The notes under the pieces are model-generated. The model made no database searches. It had not been told where the DNA came from and saw only the letters and a program-made list of their open reading frames with translations. Positions 47,401-59,700 of a DNA stretch of 64,000 bases are shown in pieces (positions within the stretch are counted from its first letter, which is position 1; the number at the start of each line of letters is the position of its first letter). The stretch is from Pascua guehoae (taxonomy: Eukaryota; Basidiomycota; Tremellomycetes; Trichosporonales; Trichosporonaceae): positions 3,303,165-3,367,164 of the forward strand of contig BCJX01000002.1 of NCBI GenBank assembly GCA_001600415.1, in the 5' to 3' direction. A program made the position numbers and the translations under genes.

Positions 47401-47725
47401 AGCCATCCCTCCCCCGAAGAAGGGCCACTACCTCCCTGTTCGCGCCGTCGGCGACGGCGCCGCGTTTGCCTCCGACAAGTCTGCCGACGGCCGCCACCGT
47501 GTCAGCTGGAGCGGCAAGGTGGTCCTGCTCTCTGGCGAGGGCGCGCCCGAGCAAGAATACATTGAGCTCGACGCGGATCTCTGGCCACGCGGTGCCGCCG
47601 TCGACGAGCCCAGCCGCGACAACACGCCCGCGCCCGCTGCCGCCGCGGCCCCGGCTGCCGGAACCGAGGGCATGGACTGGGACGGACCAGCACCACAGGC
47701 GTTTGAGTGGGAGTTTGACGACTAG
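44500..47725 (+). CDS. RPN2: 26S proteasome regulatory subunit Rpn2
   Basis: Exons 44500-44530, 44575-44692, 44728-45235, 45299-46085 and 46122-47725 give 1015 residues. The N-terminal helical part includes FALEYLLSIVPQFWAEISEE and LCSKVFFYLGERDEAVEFAL, characteristic of Rpn2/PSMD1. From about residue 390 to 800 run the proteasome/cyclosome repeats, recognisable as repeated blocks with ALGLI, HGAALGLG and YGGMFVYALAYVG-like segments that form the toroid. A Lys/Glu/Asp-rich linker (about 812-870) precedes a conserved C-terminal part with ITGPYDTLAAP and ends in an acidic tail (FEWEFDD). Rpn2 scaffolds the base of the 19S particle and contacts Rpn13. Intron 3 (45236-45298) is 63 bases without an in-frame stop, and intron 2 is only 35 bases. 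Confidence 0.96.
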
Positions 47726-48520
47726 TTTTGTGTAGAATAGACAACAGAGAGCATGCAGCCAAGTGATATCGGAGAATGCAGTGGGGGTCGCGTGTGTGGA
47801 AGTTACGAGGAGAGCGAGACGGACCAGGGGCAAGCAGCACTGGGGCGAGAAGTAGAACCCATTCCAGGCCGGAAGCCTTCAATTACGGCTCCGTGAGGCA
47901 TCCCGACACATTGCTCCTATCATCGAAGACTGACTGGTACGGTCAATATACGCAGCAAAACACTGCTCCCGTCAAGCGATCACTGACGCGTCATTCCTTC
48001 ACCACCTGCCAACTGTGGCCACCAACTCCTGCATCATCACTAGCCCGTGTCCCATCCCACTGCCGCATCATCACTGCCCAACGGCCTGACCTGCAGTCCA
48101 CCCGGACAACACACGGTACAGTCCATAACAGTAAGTCGGTCACGGTGCAGACTCTCCTCAACCTCAGCCTCCTGGTCGCACTACCGCCCACCTCCGTCTC
48201 GGCCCCACACAGGACCCGTCGTCTCGCCCACAACCACAACCCCCCCCCTGGGCTTTACTCCCCTCCCAGCCAGTCAAGACGTCAAGACGACAGCCACGTC
48301 TCTCCAGTCCGACCTCCCATCAGCCAGTGCTCACCGCCCAACGATCCCACGACCCCGACTCTCACCGCCCAACCGCCAACCGAGCCCACTCAGCTCCACT
48401 CCCCTCCCCCCCCCCCCTCCTGCCTCTTCCACCCCCACCCCCCCGCCCCCCCCCGGGCCCAACCCGGCCAACACCCCACTCGAGCCTATATCCTAATGCA
48501 TCCCTCTTCCCGCGCGCCCA
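47726..48520. other. convergent intergenic region between RPN2 and NDUFS4
   Basis: The two genes end towards each other here. The right part (48240-48480) is strongly C-rich with several poly-C runs. No gene was recognised. Confidence 0.5.
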
Positions 48521-49626
48521 TTACTTTGTGTGGCAGATGCGGAGCTTGCCCGGGACGTGAATGTAGTTGTCCGCGTAGTTCTTGGGCGGGATGCGCGGCG
48601 AGGGGGGGGGGGAGACGTAGTAGTCCCAGCCCTGGCGCTCGGCCTGGTGTGTTAGTGGCGCAGGGGGGGGGGAGGGGGGTAACAGNNNNNNNNNNNNNNN
48701 NNNNNNNNNNNNNNNNNNNNNNNNNNNNNNNNGGGGGGGGGGAATTAGGACTAGGAGGTTGTGTGGGAGGTCGTGGAATGTTGGCGTCGCTGCCGGGGTG
48801 GGGAGAGACCCAAGCCGGACAAACACCTCCAATGCGGACAACACGACGGGCACGAGTACACCGCGCCCATCATCTGCGACTGATGCGATCGCTGTCGGTC
48901 TCGGCGACGACACTACCCCCCCTCCACACATGTCCAACCGCCCAGCGGTATGTCACGGGTGCTTTGTGGGACGGCCACGGCGTTCTGCTCGCCGCTCTGC
49001 GGGCGACAGGGCACGCACGCGGCGCCCGTCTCGGCTTGCATGCAGCGTCCTTTCCCCACGGTCCGGTTGCCATCTCGTGACGGCGTCATTTCCGCCCCCC
49101 TCTCTGACGGTAGGCTCGGGCACTACGCGCACTCGCTCGCGGCACTTGCTCGCGGCACTCGCCGCGCCCGCGCACACTCGCTCGCTGCGCTCGCTCGCTT
49201 GCTTGCTTGCTCGCTACTCACAAACCGGGTAGCATCCTCGAGGGTGCGGAACGCCAGCGACGTGCCCTGCATGTAATCCGCACTGCTCGCCCACCCCATG
49301 AGGGGGTTATCCCAGCGGCCAGCGCCCTGGAGCGTGTCCCAGTCGATGCGCCAGACCTTGGTCTTGCCCTTTGCGCTCTGCATCGTGTTCTTGGTGGGCT
49401 TGAAGATGCGGACCTGGCGCGAACGGAGCTCGCGGGGCGCGTCCGACACGACGTCGGCCTCAATGTCGCGCGGCGTCTCGTGCTCGGTCACGGGACCGGG
49501 GGCGGCGCCGGCCACAATGTCCGCGGGGGGGACGTGGTCGGTCGAGAAGCGCGGGGCGGGGGTGGTGGTCGAGAAGGCGCGGGGGAGGAGGGCGCGCGTG
49601 CGGAGCGCTGGGCGGAGGAGCGACAT
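48521..49626 (-). CDS. NDUFS4: NADH:ubiquinone oxidoreductase 18 kDa subunit (NDUFS4/complex I), mitochondrial
   Basis: Exon 1 is 49626-49222 and exon 2 is 48643-48521, giving 175 residues. The first 25 residues (MSLLRPALRTRALLPRAFST) form a mitochondrial presequence. The ETC_C1_NDUFS4 domain follows: VRIFKPTKNTMQSAKGKTKV, WRIDWDTLQGAGRWDNPLMGW, TSLAFRTLEDATRF. Across the splice it continues as AERQGWDYYV, matching the EDAIAFAEKNGW region of the family. The protein is an accessory subunit at the N-module of complex I. The C-terminus (PPKNYADNYIHVPGKLR) is also family-like. The 578-base intron contains a 47-base assembly gap between G/C homopolymers and several CTCGCT repeats, so its true length is unknown; the coding sequence is not affected. 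Confidence 0.93.
48686..48732. other. assembly gap (47 N)
   Basis: A run of N lies between G-rich homopolymer tracts inside the NDUFS4 intron. Poly-G/C tracts probably caused the break. Confidence 0.99.
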
Positions 49627-49931
49627 GGCGGCGGGAGGGGAGTGGGGGTGGGGTTGAGGTTAGGGGGGTTGAGGCCGATGGCGAGGACGAGGGTTGTGAT
49701 GGTGAGCCGGTGGGCGATCAGCGAGCGCCTGACGCCACGCCCCGGAGGTTTCGGCGTTATGGCCGGTGGCTCTTGCCGTCCAGTCAGTGGCCACCCAATA
49801 CACCCCACCCCACCCCACTGTGCCAGCATCCACTCTCCTCCGCCATGCATGCATGTGATGACCAACTAAACTATGTACAGTGAGATTGTGCGAATACAAC
49901 AAGCAATGCCATGCCATGCCATGTCCGGGCT
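49627..49931. other. intergenic region between NDUFS4 and SSN3
   Basis: It is the promoter side of the minus-strand NDUFS4 gene and the 3' side of SSN3. It contains a short CCATG repeat (about 49905-49925) and no gene. Confidence 0.5.
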
Positions 49932-51689
49932 CTACCGCAACTTTGCGCGTTTGGCAGTCGGCAACGCCCCCGACGCCGGGCGGAAGTTTGAGCTGCTCGG
50001 CAGCCGTCCTCCAGCGAGTGACGGCGGGAGCCTACGGGTCAGCGCCACTAATAACAACCTCTAGAGTACTCACGATCCCATCTTGGCGTCGCCATTGTCC
50101 TCGTGCGTCACGCGGCGCGTGGGGTACGGGATCGAGCTGCCCTCAAACACCGAGCTGGCCGCACACCCGCCCTCCTCCTGGAACCACGGGTGCGAGAGCG
50201 ACTCGCGCGCCGTGATCCGCTTGGCCGGGTCCCACTCGAACAGCCGCGTCAACAGGTCGTACCCGTTACTCGAGCCCGACCGGTTGGCGTACCACGTCGG
50301 CAGCGGGTTTGACGTCGGGTACGGCGCCTGCGAAATGTATGTCTTCCACTCGGGCATCTGGACAATACCAGGCCAGTGCTCGGCTGGGGTGTTAGCAGCG
50401 TTGCCGCTTGCAGCATGCGGCCGCTCGCTCCCCACTTACGCTTTACAGCACCCAGCACATCACAAATCTTGGCCATCTGGTCGCGCTGGAACGGAAGCGA
50501 CTTTTTGCTGTCCAGCTTGGCCTCCTCGCCCTTGAAGATTGGCCGCAGCGAGAGCAGCTCGGCGTAGATGCACCCCACGGCCCACAAATCTGCCATCAGA
50601 AAAGACTCTCGGCCAGCTTCCAGTCATCTTACTCACCAACTGCCGCCGTGTAGTGCTTGGCACCCAGGATGAGCTCGGGGGCGCGGTACCAGATGGTGAC
50701 GACGACCTTGTCGCCCCCAAAGAGACCGCCCGCCGCGAGTGGCTTGTGCCACAGGCGCGCGAGGCCCAGGTCTCCAATCTTGACGACACCGTCAGACGTC
50801 ACCAGAATGTTGGCCGGCTTCAGGTCACGATGCAGCACAAACGACGAGTGCAGGTAGTGCAGCCCGCACAGCAGCTGGTGCAGCAGGCGCCGCAGCGTAA
50901 TGGGCGGGATCGGTTGGCGGACCGTCTGTGAGTGGTGGTGGATGATTTGCTGCCAGTTAAAAACGCATGGGTCAGGTTCGAGGGGGTGGTGTGCACTCAC
51001 GAGAAAGTCGTGCTCCGCGTACTCAAACACCATGTAGATGGCCTTGTCCTCGAGAATCACCTCGCGGAGCGCGACCAGGTTGCGGTGGTGCAATTCGCGG
51101 TTGAGCTGGCGTCAACGGTTATTCAGGAGTGTAACTTGTGGCAGTGCTAGGCTTTGGGAGTCACTCGGGTTGTGCTTGTTCTTTCTCCCAGCCAGACGCG
51201 ACCGCTGCACGCACCATGATTTCACGAGCACCACTCTGGCTGATCCCAGCATACGTCTGCTGGTCTCCCTCCTTGTCGGGCTTGAATTTCTTAATCGCAA
51301 ACACGTCTCCCTCCTTGGCAGGCAGGTCTCCGGGCCGCATGCATAGCTCGGGGTTGTTGAGCGGGTCCTCTGCGAGCCCGACCGATGGCGACTTTGCCAC
51401 TCCCAGAGCGGCACGCGACGACGCCGGGAGCGTGCCCTTTGAATTTGGCTTGGGCGGCGGCAGCAGCACGGCCTTGTACACACGCCCATACGTTCCTACC
51501 CGTCAGAGGATGTGTCAATGAGAGCAAGTCACATACCAGACGAGATGAAGCCGAGGATCTTGTACGCTTTCAAGACACTGTTGTTTAGCGTCGAGCACGT
51601 CCTAGCGACACTCACGTCCGTCGTTCTCGGTCGCGCTTTGCGCGGTACGCGTGCATTGGGTCAACCATGGCTGGCCGTGGGGCTGCCAT
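49932..51689 (-). CDS. SSN3: Mediator cyclin-dependent kinase Cdk8 (Ssn3/Srb10)
   Basis: Eight exons (51689-51616, 51577-51537, 51495-51215, 51105-51001, 50949-50637, 50589-50440, 50383-50074, 50031-49932) give 457 residues with all phases matching. The Gly-rich loop is [17 protein letters not shown] Pro/Ser-rich insert of about 55 residues precedes the catalytic lysine in FAIKKFK, usual for fungal Cdk8. The C-helix carries SQSGAREI in place of PSTAIRE, which is diagnostic of the Cdk8 group. [12 protein letters not shown] (replacing DFG) and [10 protein letters not shown] follow, and the C-lobe ends at [13 protein letters not shown]. There is a basic C-terminal tail. The kinase, with cyclin C, Med12 and Med13, forms the Mediator kinase module that represses or tunes RNA polymerase II transcription. 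The gene is divergent from KNL1/SPC105. Confidence 0.95.
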
Positions 51690-52125
51690 GGTGGCGGAGC
51701 GCGCGAGATATGATGAGAGATAGGCGGAAATGGTAGTCGATGGCGGCGATGGGGTGTTGCTTCGCTCTAGCGGGGGACAACAAACGACGGGCCAGCAACT
51801 CACTACTCCATCGCACTGGCATCCGGCGGAGTGGGGAGGGGGTTGTCGCCAGTGCCGATCATTGCCACATGACGGCAACAATCTACTCCACGTGGCAACA
51901 CGTGGATTAACTTTCCCACGCATGGGTGACCCTGGACGGAATCAAATCTGGGGGGTGGGATCGACTTGAATACACAAACAAAGCAGTCACGGGTGAGTGA
52001 GACAACAAGAAGAATCAAGACATCACAACATTCCTTGCACCGCTCATCAGACCACTCCACCTCCCGACCCCACCACCATCTTTGACTCTCGCCCACAGAC
52101 ACGAGAGTCTTTGCGTGTACTCACA
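51690..52125. promoter_or_regulatory. divergent promoter region of SSN3 and SPC105
   Basis: The 436 bases separate two start codons pointing outward. The right part is CA-rich leader-like sequence. No specific regulator site could be assigned. Confidence 0.45.
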
Positions 52126-55100
52126 ATGTCCCGGCTTCCGTTGCGCAAGTCGCTTTCCTTAATGGAGCGCAACGTCAACACGCTCGACGACAATGTCACA
52201 CTGCCCGTGACCAAGAGCGAGAAGCGCATCAAGCGAGGCGTCTCGCTGGGAGGCGAGGCCCTCGCATCCTCATCATCATGGGACCATCTGAGCGACTTGC
52301 AAAAGCTGCGCCGCACAGCTGTGAGTGTTATACGAACTCCTTGTGCTTCATCGCTCTCACACTGACCTCAGCGACCACGCAAGTCCATCCTCAAGCCAAC
52401 AATTGGCGAAGAGTCGGTCGACACACCACCGAGCCAGCAGTCGAATGCATCTCACGAGTTAGCCGCCGACACCATTGACTTTGGTACTCTCTATGCGCAC
52501 ATGGCCCAAAGCGGACCACGAGCACCGCGGGCAAGCATGCCAGTATCCAGCATGGCTAGTTCCAGCTCTGAAGCCGTGGGCAGACCGAGCCTTGCCCCCC
52601 GGCGCCGTGTGAGCTTTGCGCCTGCCGCTCACGTTCGGTAAGTCGTACTATATTCCAGAGTTGTACAAGGTCTAACACGGCCCCAGCATGTTTGAAGAAA
52701 AGGTTTCCAAGGCGCCCCGGCGAAAGTCGTCGATGGGTCCGAGGGTCGTCGCCCAGTCGCCAACCCGATCATCTCACTCGGCGCCCAGTGCATCGCGGCG
52801 CTCGTCCATTCAGGCTCCAGCTCGTGCGGCCCCAGAGTCACCTCGTTCGCGTGCCCGGTTTGTTGGCGAAGGCGAGGAGGAGGGCGAGGCGTCAATGGAC
52901 ATTGAGAGCGACAGTGACGGCGGTTTTGACGACGACACGGCCAACTCGGACGACATTGTGGCCGAGGCCGCAATGCTGTCACGCGACGAGTCTGCTGGCC
53001 ACCTGGATGGATCGTCATCGCCTGCAGGTGATGACGAGGACGATGACGGCGAGATGGACATGGACGAGACGGTCATTGGTGGCGGTATCATCTATGAAGA
53101 TACCGAGACGGATACCGACGACGACAGCGACATGGAGCTCACAGATGCCGACGAGGCCGAGGACGAGGAAAAGACCATGGACTTCACCGTCGCACTCGGC
53201 GGCCCCATGCCCAGCGCCCCCCCGCAGGGTGCGTTGCGGTCCCGTGCTTCCATCGGCTACTCGAACCCAACGGCGCCCGGCGGGTCATTATCTGAGCCCC
53301 TCCTCCCAGGTGAGGGCGGCGACGAGTCGTCGATGGAGATGGAAGAGACCACGGTCTATGGTGGCGTGTACAACGACGAGTCGTTGAGCTCGGGCGACGA
53401 TACAAACGGCACTGGTGCGCCCATGGACCACACCGCGACGTACAACTACAATGGCACTGCCATGAGCTTTACCACTGTCGGCGGCGGCATCAATGTTGAT
53501 GTTTCTGCGGATGGCAGTGGAATGGACTTTACCACCGTCGGCGGAGGTATTAACCGCACCGCAGCGTACTCCCAAGCCGACGCCAGTGGGATGGACTTTA
53601 CCGCCGTCGGCGGAGGTATTAACCGCACGGCAACGTCCTTTCAAGCCGACTCTAGTGGCATGGATTTCACCACCGTCGGGGGAGGCATCAACCGCACGTC
53701 CATGTACTCTCAAGCCGACGCCAGTGGCATGGACTTTACGACCGTTGGCGGAGGTATCAACCGCGCCGCAACGTACTCACAAGCCGACGCTAGCGGCATG
53801 GACTTGACGACTGTCGGAGGGGGGATCGTCCAGACGATGACGTACACTGAGACCGACGAGACCGAGATGGACTTTACGACTGCCATTGGCGGTATTGCAG
53901 GCCAAAGCGTGCACCAGAGTACGGCAACATATACCCGCAACATCTTTGCACCCGAGAACATGGGCGAGCACACGATGAGGCTGGCTGTTCCTGGAGCCCC
54001 GCTAGTATTGCCCCCCGTCTCACCGATCCGTGTTCCCTCGCCGCCACCAATCGCTCCGTTGGCTGCGTCGACTGGGCGCCCTACGCCGGGTCATACTTCG
54101 CCCCCTCGTGCCCAGGGGGCAACACCAAAGAGTACCCCACGCCGCCCTCGCTCATCTACAGCTGCAGGCAGTACCCCGTCGTTTGCCCGCCCAACAGCGT
54201 CGTCGGCGCAGAAGAGCAAGGACGCTCCGCGCTCTGGATCCGCACCAAAGACTGGTACTGCAAAGAAGCGCAACATCTTTGCCGCCTCGCCCGAAACGCC
54301 TGGGACGGCTGCGCGTTCGCGCTCGCGTTCCCGCTCGCCTACCAAGAGCATGGAAAAGGCGGCCAGCGTAGCCAAGCGCCTTAGCTTTGCCCCGTCCGCC
54401 ACATCCACACCTGCAGCACAGCCCACTGCTCCCGCTCCTCCCACAAGCAGCGGGACAAAGCGTGCACATGAAGACGACAATGAAGACGAGGAGAATGGCA
54501 ATGAGCCTCCACCCAGCGCAAAGAAGATGCGTCTCGACACGTCGACGCAACGTGATGCGACAATGGCGGTCGACACGACAGTAAACATCTTTGCGGTGGC
54601 GTCCGAGTCGTCTGAAGAGATGGGCCAGGTGGAGAAGGAGGACGCGAACGTCAAGGGTCACGACGTCGAACCAATTCAGACGGATGAAGCCCTCCCAGCC
54701 GAGCCGGGGGATGTCGCCGATCACGACAAGGCCGGCGAGGCCGACATGGCTGAGGACGAGGTTTCCGAGCCCGGCGACGACGAAGCAGCTGTAGAGGACG
54801 ATCTTGCCGATGAAGATGAAGAGGACCCAGCATACCACAGTCCCGAACGACCACTGCCACAGTACACACCACGCAAGTCTCTGTTTTCTGGTCCTCGACC
54901 CTCGCTTGGAACGCCCATGCGCAACGTGCAGCTCAGTGGGGCCGACGCCGAGCTCGTCCGCCGCTCAATGGGAGTCTCGTCTCCGGCGTCTGCAGCGTCC
55001 GACTCTGACGACGCGTCAGAAGGTGATTCTGACGATGCCGCTGAAGTCGAGCCACCACACACTTCGATGGCAGACTTTCTAGACATGGTCGGCATCGAAT

Positions 55101-56632
55101 TCATGGACACGTTATGGGCACAGCCACCTCGACGTAGCAGCGTCGGGCGCGTTTTACGCGACCGCAAGTCGGAAGTGCCCTCTCGCGAATATGACTTGTC
55201 GGCATTCACCGAGGCCCGCGTCGAGTCGCTCTTCCTCAACATGTACTCGTGGGGTCTGAAACAACTTCGGGCGAAAATCCGGGAACGAAAGGAAGAGCTG
55301 GAATCGACCGAGCGGATATACAACGACGAGAACCCGATGGTTGTGCGCGACTACCTCTCGGCGCCCGACGACGAAAAGGAATTGTTCAAATTGTTACTAA
55401 ACCAGTACCAGGGCAATGTGCGCCACGAGAAGAAGAGCGAATGGTACGACTGGAGACAGCAGATGATGGACGAGATTGTGCCCCTGCTCGAGTCGATGCG
55501 CGGGGAGATGCGCAAGGATGCCGAGCGGTTTGCAAAGTCGCGCGAAGTTTCGAAAACGCTGCTCCCAGACTTGCGCAAGCGCCAGGCCGAGCTGGCAGCC
55601 GAACTCGCCGCACACCGTGCGGCCGTTGCCGAGATTGAAGTGTGCGACAAGGACGAGCTCAAGGAGCTCAAGGCGGCCGTCGTGGAGCAAAAGTGAGTTC
55701 GCTTCCAAGAAATCAGGCACCCACACAACTCACACCGCTTTACAGCACGGAAATCGAGCGTTTCGCAGCCGAGCTCGACGAAAAGACAACACGCATCGCC
55801 GACCTGGACGCAAAGCTGGGGTCCCTCAAGACGGAGCGCGCCGAGCACATGACAGCCCTCGACGCCGCGCGCTCAATGTGCGACAAGTTTACGCCATCCG
55901 ACGTCTTGCGCCTCGAAAACGAGTTTACCAGCCTGCAGGCCCTGCACGACTGGCGCGTCGTGCGCGTCGGCACCTCGCTCGAGCTCGAGTATGCCCGCGA
56001 GCTCGCACTCTCGGTGCCGTGCCGCAACGGCGTGCCCGAGGTCTCCGCCGCGACACTGTCCCTCACACCCACCGCGGCCGCCTCAGCGTCTCCGGCAACC
56101 GCCGTCCTCTTAAACCTCACCACTGCAGCACTCGCGCACATCCGGCCCAAGACGGCCGCCGCGCTCGTGCGCGCCACGGGCCAGCTGTGGACGGCCGTCC
56201 GCCGGGTCCGCGGCGAACTCGACCTCATCAACCTCCACTACCCCACGACCTACGACGAGGTCCAAGCCGAGGCTGAGGCTCCCAAGCCCAAGGGCAAGAG
56301 CACAAAGACGCCGGCTACAAAGCCGGGGCCGTTGCTCAAGTGCACGACATCCATCATGGTCCCCGCGGCCGACGCGCGTGTGCGCCTGCACTTTACACTC
56401 GGACAGCGCGCACTCTTGTCCTGGCCCCCAGAGGATGTTGGCGTCACGGCCGAGGTTGTTTATGGTTCTTGCCAGTGAGTGGAACAGCATTCAGAGGACC
56501 AAAATTCGACATATAGCTGACCCCAGACCCAACGAGCTTGAGCGTATCGCGACCGAGGCCCTCGAGAATGCACCCCCGGGCGTGCCAGGCATGCTCCTCC
56601 AGACATGTGCAGAGGTGGCCGGGTCCGCGTAG
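52126..56632 (+). CDS. SPC105: outer kinetochore scaffold KNL1 (Spc105/Spc7)
   Basis: Exons 52126-52320, 52372-52637, 52687-55692, 55746-56474 and 56527-56632 give 1433 residues. The N-terminus holds both protein phosphatase 1 docking motifs, SILK in RKSILKPT (near residue 70) and RVSF in RRRVSFAP (near 145). An acidic region follows, then an array of MELT-like motifs of the form MDFTTVGGGI (about residues 410-550), the sites phosphorylated by Mps1 to recruit Bub3-Bub1. A basic Ser/Pro/Ala-rich section (580-720) and a second acidic section come next. The Spc7 family motif MADFLDMVGIEFMDTLW (near 950) leads into coiled coils (1000-1200) and a C-terminal RWD-like domain that binds Mis12/Nsl1. 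The protein links microtubule attachment with the spindle checkpoint. The ATG at 52126 gives the first conserved residues. Confidence 0.93.
53522..53866 (+). repeat. 69-bp tandem repeat encoding MELT-like motifs
   Basis: Five consecutive 69-base units start at 53522, 53591, 53660, 53729 and 53798. A related unit follows exactly 69 bases on at 53867, and a shorter-spaced unit precedes at 53462. Each encodes 23 residues with the core MDFT(T/A)VGGGI then an aromatic and a Gln-Ala-Asp-Ala-Ser stretch. DNA identity between units is high, so the array probably expands and contracts. Confidence 0.92.
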
Positions 56633-56776
56633 ACGGACGTATAATTTGTATTACCGTTTGTTGTCATGCAGTTGTGTCACAAAGCCAGAGCAGGAGGCGT
56701 CCCAGAACCGCAGCCGCAGAAATGTATGAATGGTAGCAATGTCATGATCTACTTTACATCTACGTATGTATACGTG

Positions 56777-59700
56777 CTACTTGCAAAGCTGCAAGAGGAA
56801 TCCCTGGCGTCAGTTGGTTTGCATTCAAGTGTCAACTCACCCTCGCGTCGCGGACCGAGTAGAGCCAGACGTTCCCACCCGCCCGCTTGGCGTGCTCCTG
56901 CACGGCACGGCGCACAGTGACGGCATACGACCGTTCGCTGGTCGGCATGGCCGCGTGAATGGGTCGCCACGCGTCGTCGTCGCTGACCCATGCGGTGTCA
57001 AGTGTGAGCGTACCGAGCAGCTCGGGGGAGAGGTCGACGCCGATGACGGGCAGCGTAGAGCGTACAGACGTCGCAAAGTCGGCGGCTGGACTGTTAGCTT
57101 TGAATAACATCGATTAACCGCACCCTTGTCATAGTACACCTGCTTTGTGCCGTGGCGATGCTTGCGGATTGGCTTGCCCTTTGTGGGGCGCGATGTCAGC
57201 GGCTCAGGCGGGAGGACGAGTTTGATGTCGGCGTCGGTGCGGGCCTGCGCCGTGTTGCTACCCGGGGGCGGCACGTGGTGTGTGTCTTGTTCCTTTTCCT
57301 TGAGGTTGGGAATGTCGAGCTCAGCATAGGACGCGTCGAGGCGCCGCTGCTCGGCAATCGCGTGTTGAAGCCAGCCGCACAGTTCGGTGCGCTCCACTGC
57401 ATGTCAGCACAGCCAAGCGTGCAGGAGACTCACCCTCTTCTTCTCTGGCACGGCCCGTCAGGACACGGATAACCTTGAGCGTCGGGCGCGCACGAGCAAT
57501 CACAAGGAACCTGATGTCAGCTAGGTGGGACGGTCACTCGGCTCACAGGATGTTCTGCTCCTGGCACTCGTCGAGCAGCTCGGGCTGCTGCCGCCCGTCA
57601 TCATATTGCAAGTCGGCACGGATGCCTTCTTGCCACAGCTCGCCGACGATCATGAGTCGCTCCTCTATGCCCACTCCAGGGACAGAGGAGACATAGACAT
57701 CACAGCGCTGATTGTTAGCTACATTTTATCATCCATTAAAGCTCACTGCAGGCGACCAGTATCCAAACGAGCGCTCTTCCTCCTTGGGCTTCTCCATCAG
57801 CCGCTTCGAGAGAGCGCTCTCATACTTGCGCACCATGCGGGTGAGAGGGCTGTTCGTCAGTGCCGTCTCAAACCGCTCTTGAATGACCTACTCGGCCGAA
57901 ATCGACATGCCCACACCGTGCACCTTTCGCGACTGGCGAGCTGGCTCCTTGAAGTGCTCGAGCAGCCAGTCGTACCGCCCGCCGAACGCCAGCACCTCGT
58001 TGTGCTTGTCCCGCCGGACACACTCAAACATGAATCCACCGCGGAAGTACTGACGGTTAGTTTGAGATGACACCTACTCAGTAACGTACCTCGGCATGCT
58101 TCGATAGAGTTGGCCGGAAGAGAATCCTGCGCTTGACGCCGCACGAGCGCGCCAGCTTGATCACCTTCTGGATCTCGTCCAGTACGGGCCCGAGCTTGCG
58201 CCGCGAGTTGGGGAATATATTTTCAATCTTGCGACGGACAGTCTCAAACTCGCCTGGGGGATGTCAGCATTCTCACACCATTACCCAACTCACCAGCTAC
58301 TGCGCACTGCTCCAGTTCGTGCACCTGCGTCTTGGACAGTCCAGTAATGCTACTGATGGAGGGTCGCGAGTGGCCGAACGAGACTCCAGTCGAGTGACCC
58401 TTGAGCGCCTTTATCACACGAGGACGGACCTGCACTGGCATGCTGGCCACAATCGCGGCCAGAACTGAGAGATGTCAGCTCGAAAGACCATTCATGAATT
58501 TTTACTCACCGCTCTCATGGCTGACATGGAACTCGTAGTCACCATGCGTGCCGATTCTTGCACCCTGGCACTCGACTACGAGCTTGTCCATTACCTCGAG
58601 AAGCTCGGCTTCTGCCACCGGCGAGCGAATGGGAGATACAATGTCGAAACTGCGGGTGAGCTCATATATAACAGCACAGCTGAAGCTCACCAGAGCTCAG
58701 AGTGCGCGCCCGGTTGTCCACCAGTCAGCAGCTCGACGAATTGCCGTCCAACATAGTACCGCTTGATGCGCTCAATCTGGCGACGTGACGCCGACCGGGC
58801 CATACGCAAGAGGTTGGAACAGGGAAGCTGCACAAACTTGCCGTTCTGGTCGAGCAGGCGCACTGGCGGCTGGGGGTTTGGGAAAGCATTCAGAAGCGTC
58901 GTTTCAGGCACTAGCAGCGGGATGAAGTCGTCGACTGCTCCGTGGCGCTGGAAGAGCTCGACGACTCGTCGCACAACCACCGCCAGCCAGATGTGCAGCC
59001 CTTCATCGTGCTCGTTGTCGTATGTAAAGTCGTCCAGACGCGTGTCAATGTTGAACGAGTTGGTGTGCGAGTTGAAGAGTGCGTCGATGAGTGCAGGGTA
59101 CTGCTCCGAACGCGGGTTGGTGATTTCTGATCGTCAGCTGGAACATGGTTTTCACAACAGCTGACGAACCAGTGATGAGGTTATCGTAAAACTTCTGCTC
59201 CTTCTCCAGCGTCGGCACCAGCGGGCCTGACAGCAGCTGAGTGGCTTGTGGACGCTGTTCAGGATCGTGGCGGAGGAGCAGGCTGACAATCTCGCGTTGT
59301 TTGGCCTTAACGCCGACCGGCCAGCCTGTAGGGAAGGTGACACTAGGCAGGCGGAGCTGGTTGATAGTGTCCACGCGCTCCATGCCGGTCTTGAATGGGT
59401 AGCACATTTCAAAGAAGATGATCCCGAGCGAGTACATATCCGCCTGAAGGTTGTTAGACGCAGTGGGGGGGACTTGAACCTACCTTTTCGTTGTACGACC
59501 TAGACACTAGCACTTCTGGAGCAATGTAGAGGCTGGTACCGACATTGGAGGTGCGGTCAGAGAAGTCAGCAGAGTTGTGAAGACCGCCAGGTGATGGATC
59601 GGCAGCGGCCAAGTCGGTTGTCTGTGGTGAGCAAAAGTCACTAGGCGGTGCTCACTGAAAGACCAAAGTCTGCGATTTTGACATTGCCGTTGGCGTCAAG

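Noticed and set aside
46118..47833. 571-codon open frame on the minus strand
   Set aside because: It is the antisense shadow of RPN2, whose GC3-rich codons leave the opposite strand free of stops.
57889..57891. Apparent nonsense codon (TAG) in the HisRS-like domain of GCN2, suggesting a pseudogene
   Set aside because: It lies at the start of a 42-nt segment with a GTAGGT donor, a CTGACG branch-like sequence and an AACAG acceptor. Removing it restores the family length and the frame.
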